NCBI GenBank assembly: GCA_038231495.1
Contig: JBBRLG010000424.1
Span: forward strand, 1 to 6,594
Length of the DNA: 6,594 nucleotides
Direction of reading: 5' to 3'
Source: JBBRLG01 sp038231495
Lineage (GTDB): Bacteria > Planctomycetota > Planctomycetia > Gemmatales > Gemmataceae
A program made the translations under genes and the position numbers. Positions 5,584 through 6,594 of the stretch are shown in pieces. Position 1 is the first letter of the stretch; each line of letters opens with the position of its first letter. Below the pieces are notes generated by a model that saw only the letters and a program-made list of their open reading frames with translations, made no database searches and was not told where the DNA came from.

Positions 5584-5711
5584 GGTAACCGTTCACCGGC
5601 AACGTCTCCCCCCCTTACGAAGGGGGGGCGGGGGGGGTAAGAATGGTTGAGTTTAACAGTCCTGGCGTCCACTCCACCCCCCCTTCGTAAGGGGGGAAGT
5701 GAACGGTTACC
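5584..5711. repeat. Nested inverted-repeat element with C7/G7 runs
   Basis: Outer arms GGTAACCGTTCAC (5584-5596) and GTGAACGGTTACC (5699-5711) are perfect 13-base inverted repeats. Inside them, the 20 bases at 5609-5628 (C6-TTACGAA-G7) are the exact reverse complement of 5677-5696. Each inner arm is also nearly self-palindromic. The left side can instead fold locally: TTGCCGGT (5579-5586) with ACCGGCAA (5595-5602). The whole 128-base unit resembles a small non-autonomous mobile or REP-like palindrome. No clear flanking target duplication was seen. Confidence 0.75.
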
Positions 5712-5816
5712 TTTGCCGATTGTGCCGCACACGCCGAACGAGCGAATTGTAAGGGTCCAATCAACTTTTCCACCGGACCGACCGATCTAATAGGATGTCA
5801 CGTCGGACCACGTGGT

Positions 5817-5849
5817 AGGAGGAATCCTGCGGGTCCTACGATTCCTCCT
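5817..5849 (+). promoter_or_regulatory. Leader hairpin enclosing an AGGAGG sequence
   Basis: AGGAGGAATC (5817-5826) pairs perfectly with GATTCCTCCT (5840-5849) over a 13-base loop, 21 bases before the ATG at 5871. An alternative stem uses GTAGGA (5815-5820) with TCCTAC (5834-5839); the two cannot form together. No T-tract follows, so it is not a standard terminator. The AGGAGG in the stem is a perfect Shine-Dalgarno sequence but lies about 50 bases from the ATG; the working site is probably GGGAG at 5859-5863. It may affect leader stability or translation; function unproven. Confidence 0.45.
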
Positions 5850-5870
5850 CGTCTGCGTGGGAGTGTTGCT

Positions 5871-6594
5871 ATGCGAGGCTATGTTGCCCTCTCGCTGTTG
5901 ATGCTCGCGGCCGGGTGCCAAGGGCCGCTCACGCGTCTCCCCTCCTGCTGCCCGAAGGCCTGTGACGGCGGCAGCCCCGAGGGCGCCCGCTGTCCGAACC
6001 CCGCGCCGGCCCCCTGTGAGAATGCCGCCGCCGCACCGACGCCCGCTCCGGCGGAGTCCCCCACCGTCGAGTGCCGACAGCCCGAAGAAATACACGTCAA
6101 GGCTCCGCGGCAGAAGATTGTGATTGAGACCGCCGCCCCGAATCAGCAGGCCGCCCAGGTGCTGGCGGTGCCGCAGGGTGCGCAGGCCGTTCAGGCCGTT
6201 CCCCTGACAGGTATGGCTACCGCCCAGGCGGTCCCGTTCGCCGCGCCCCAGGGCGTTGTCGCGGCCCCCATGTTAATGCAATCGGCCGCGCCGCAGACGG
6301 TGATGGCGTCCAGCGTCCAGACGACGAACGCTCCCCGCGCCCGCCTCGCCCTGGGCTTCGATAGCTTCACGGTCAAGCTGCCCTTCCCGCGCTTCTTTGC
6401 GGTGCCCGGCCCGCAAGAGGTCACGACCCAAACGCAGTACTTCACCCAGCAACAGGCGCAATTTACGGGGATGGCCGTGGCGGCGCCCCCCGTACAAGTC
6501 GCTCAATCCTTCGGCGTGGTTGCCGCGCCGCAGGCACAGTACGCGGTCGCCCCCCAGGCGGTCGTGGCGCAACCGCAGATGCAAATGGCGGTCG
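5871..6594 (+). CDS. Lipoprotein with Cys-rich head and Val/Gln/Ala repeats (array member 3, runs off the right edge)
   Basis: 241 residues are visible and the frame is still open at the window end. The N-terminus MRGYVALSLLMLAAGC is a lipoprotein signal with lipobox LAAGC and acylated Cys16, so it should be membrane-anchored. More cysteines follow at 26, 27, 31, 41, 49 and 68 in a Pro/Ala-rich head. CRQPEEIHVKAPRQKIVIE (68-86) resembles the CPPEIVFRQAP and KVVVDM segments of the protein at 4593-5465, supporting common origin. Residues 94-150 are AVPQGAQAV-type repeats. Residues 157-183 (RLALGFDSFTVKLPFPRFF and on) are a non-repetitive hydrophobic segment, possibly a conserved module. From 184 the chain is Gln/Ala/Val-rich again, ending in QYAVAPQAVVAQPQMQ. 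The start is supported by GGGAG 7 bases upstream. Probable anchored envelope protein; function unknown and C-terminus unseen. Confidence 0.85.
   Translation, partial: MRGYVALSLLMLAAGCQGPLTRLPSCCPKACDGGSPEGARCPNPAPAPCENAAAAPTPAPAESPTVECRQPEEIHVKAPRQKIVIETAAPNQQAAQVLAVPQGAQAVQAVPLTGMATAQAVPFAAPQGVVAAPMLMQSAAPQTVMASSVQTTNAPRARLALGFDSFTVKLPFPRFFAVPGPQEVTTQTQYFTQQQAQFTGMAVAAPPVQVAQSFGVVAAPQAQYAVAPQAVVAQPQMQMAV

Larger units (their letters stand above)
5466..5870. other. Gap between array members 2 and 3
   Basis: 405 bases without a gene. In order it holds a terminator (5515-5549), a nested inverted-repeat element with long C and G runs (5584-5711), a possible -10 box TCTAAT (5786-5791, 5/6 match, no good -35 partner) and a leader hairpin (5817-5849). 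A minus-strand frame at 5478-5732 is open across the palindromes but its product is Arg/Gly/Pro low complexity produced by the repeats. Confidence 0.55.

Noticed and set aside
5478..5732. Minus-strand open frame of 84 residues
   Set aside because: It is produced by the C/G-rich palindromic element; the Arg/Gly/Pro product mirrors the repeats.

Overview
The window comes from a GC-rich bacterial chromosome that looks like a planctomycete, most probably a member of the Gemmataceae. That placement is inference from content, not from a marker gene. The clues are a tiny 'VTDAxxKEL' leucine-rich-repeat lipoprotein, exported proteins built from Val/Gln/Ala/Pro repeats, a NAL1-like trypsin-fold peptidase, and intergenic palindromic repeats of a kind I associate with Gemmata-type genomes. 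No rRNA, tRNA, CRISPR array, transposase or phage gene was seen.

Layout. On the minus strand lie the start of a family 2 glycosyltransferase (1-405, running off the left edge) and a small lipoprotein with leucine-rich repeats (530-847). A 775-base divergent gap (848-1622) follows. It is rich in inverted repeats, including six copies of a 10-mer, ACCCTTGCCA, in both orientations. The rest is on the plus strand: a cytoplasmic-looking NAL1-type serine peptidase with a complete His/Asp/Ser triad (1623-2783); a 113-residue protein of unknown function (2867-3208); then three consecutive exported low-complexity proteins (3423-4232, 4593-5465, and 5871 to beyond the right edge).

The three exported proteins share one plan: a signal peptide or lipobox, then a Tyr/Val/Gln/Ala/Pro repeat tract. 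The first two end in predicted coiled coils. The second and third share a Cys-rich head and a short C-(x)-P-E-I motif. They look like a diverged tandem family of envelope or matrix proteins, and are the best candidate here for something not well described. The two gaps between them carry a terminator each and two different large palindromic elements (4275-4339 and 5584-5711). The last gene has a structured leader in which an AGGAGG sequence is paired.

The peptidase and the 113-residue protein may work together: they are adjacent and co-oriented, and the small protein's core resembles in outline the N-terminal non-catalytic domain of the peptidase. A candidate promoter between them means they need not be one transcript. 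The exported array may be a separate unit.
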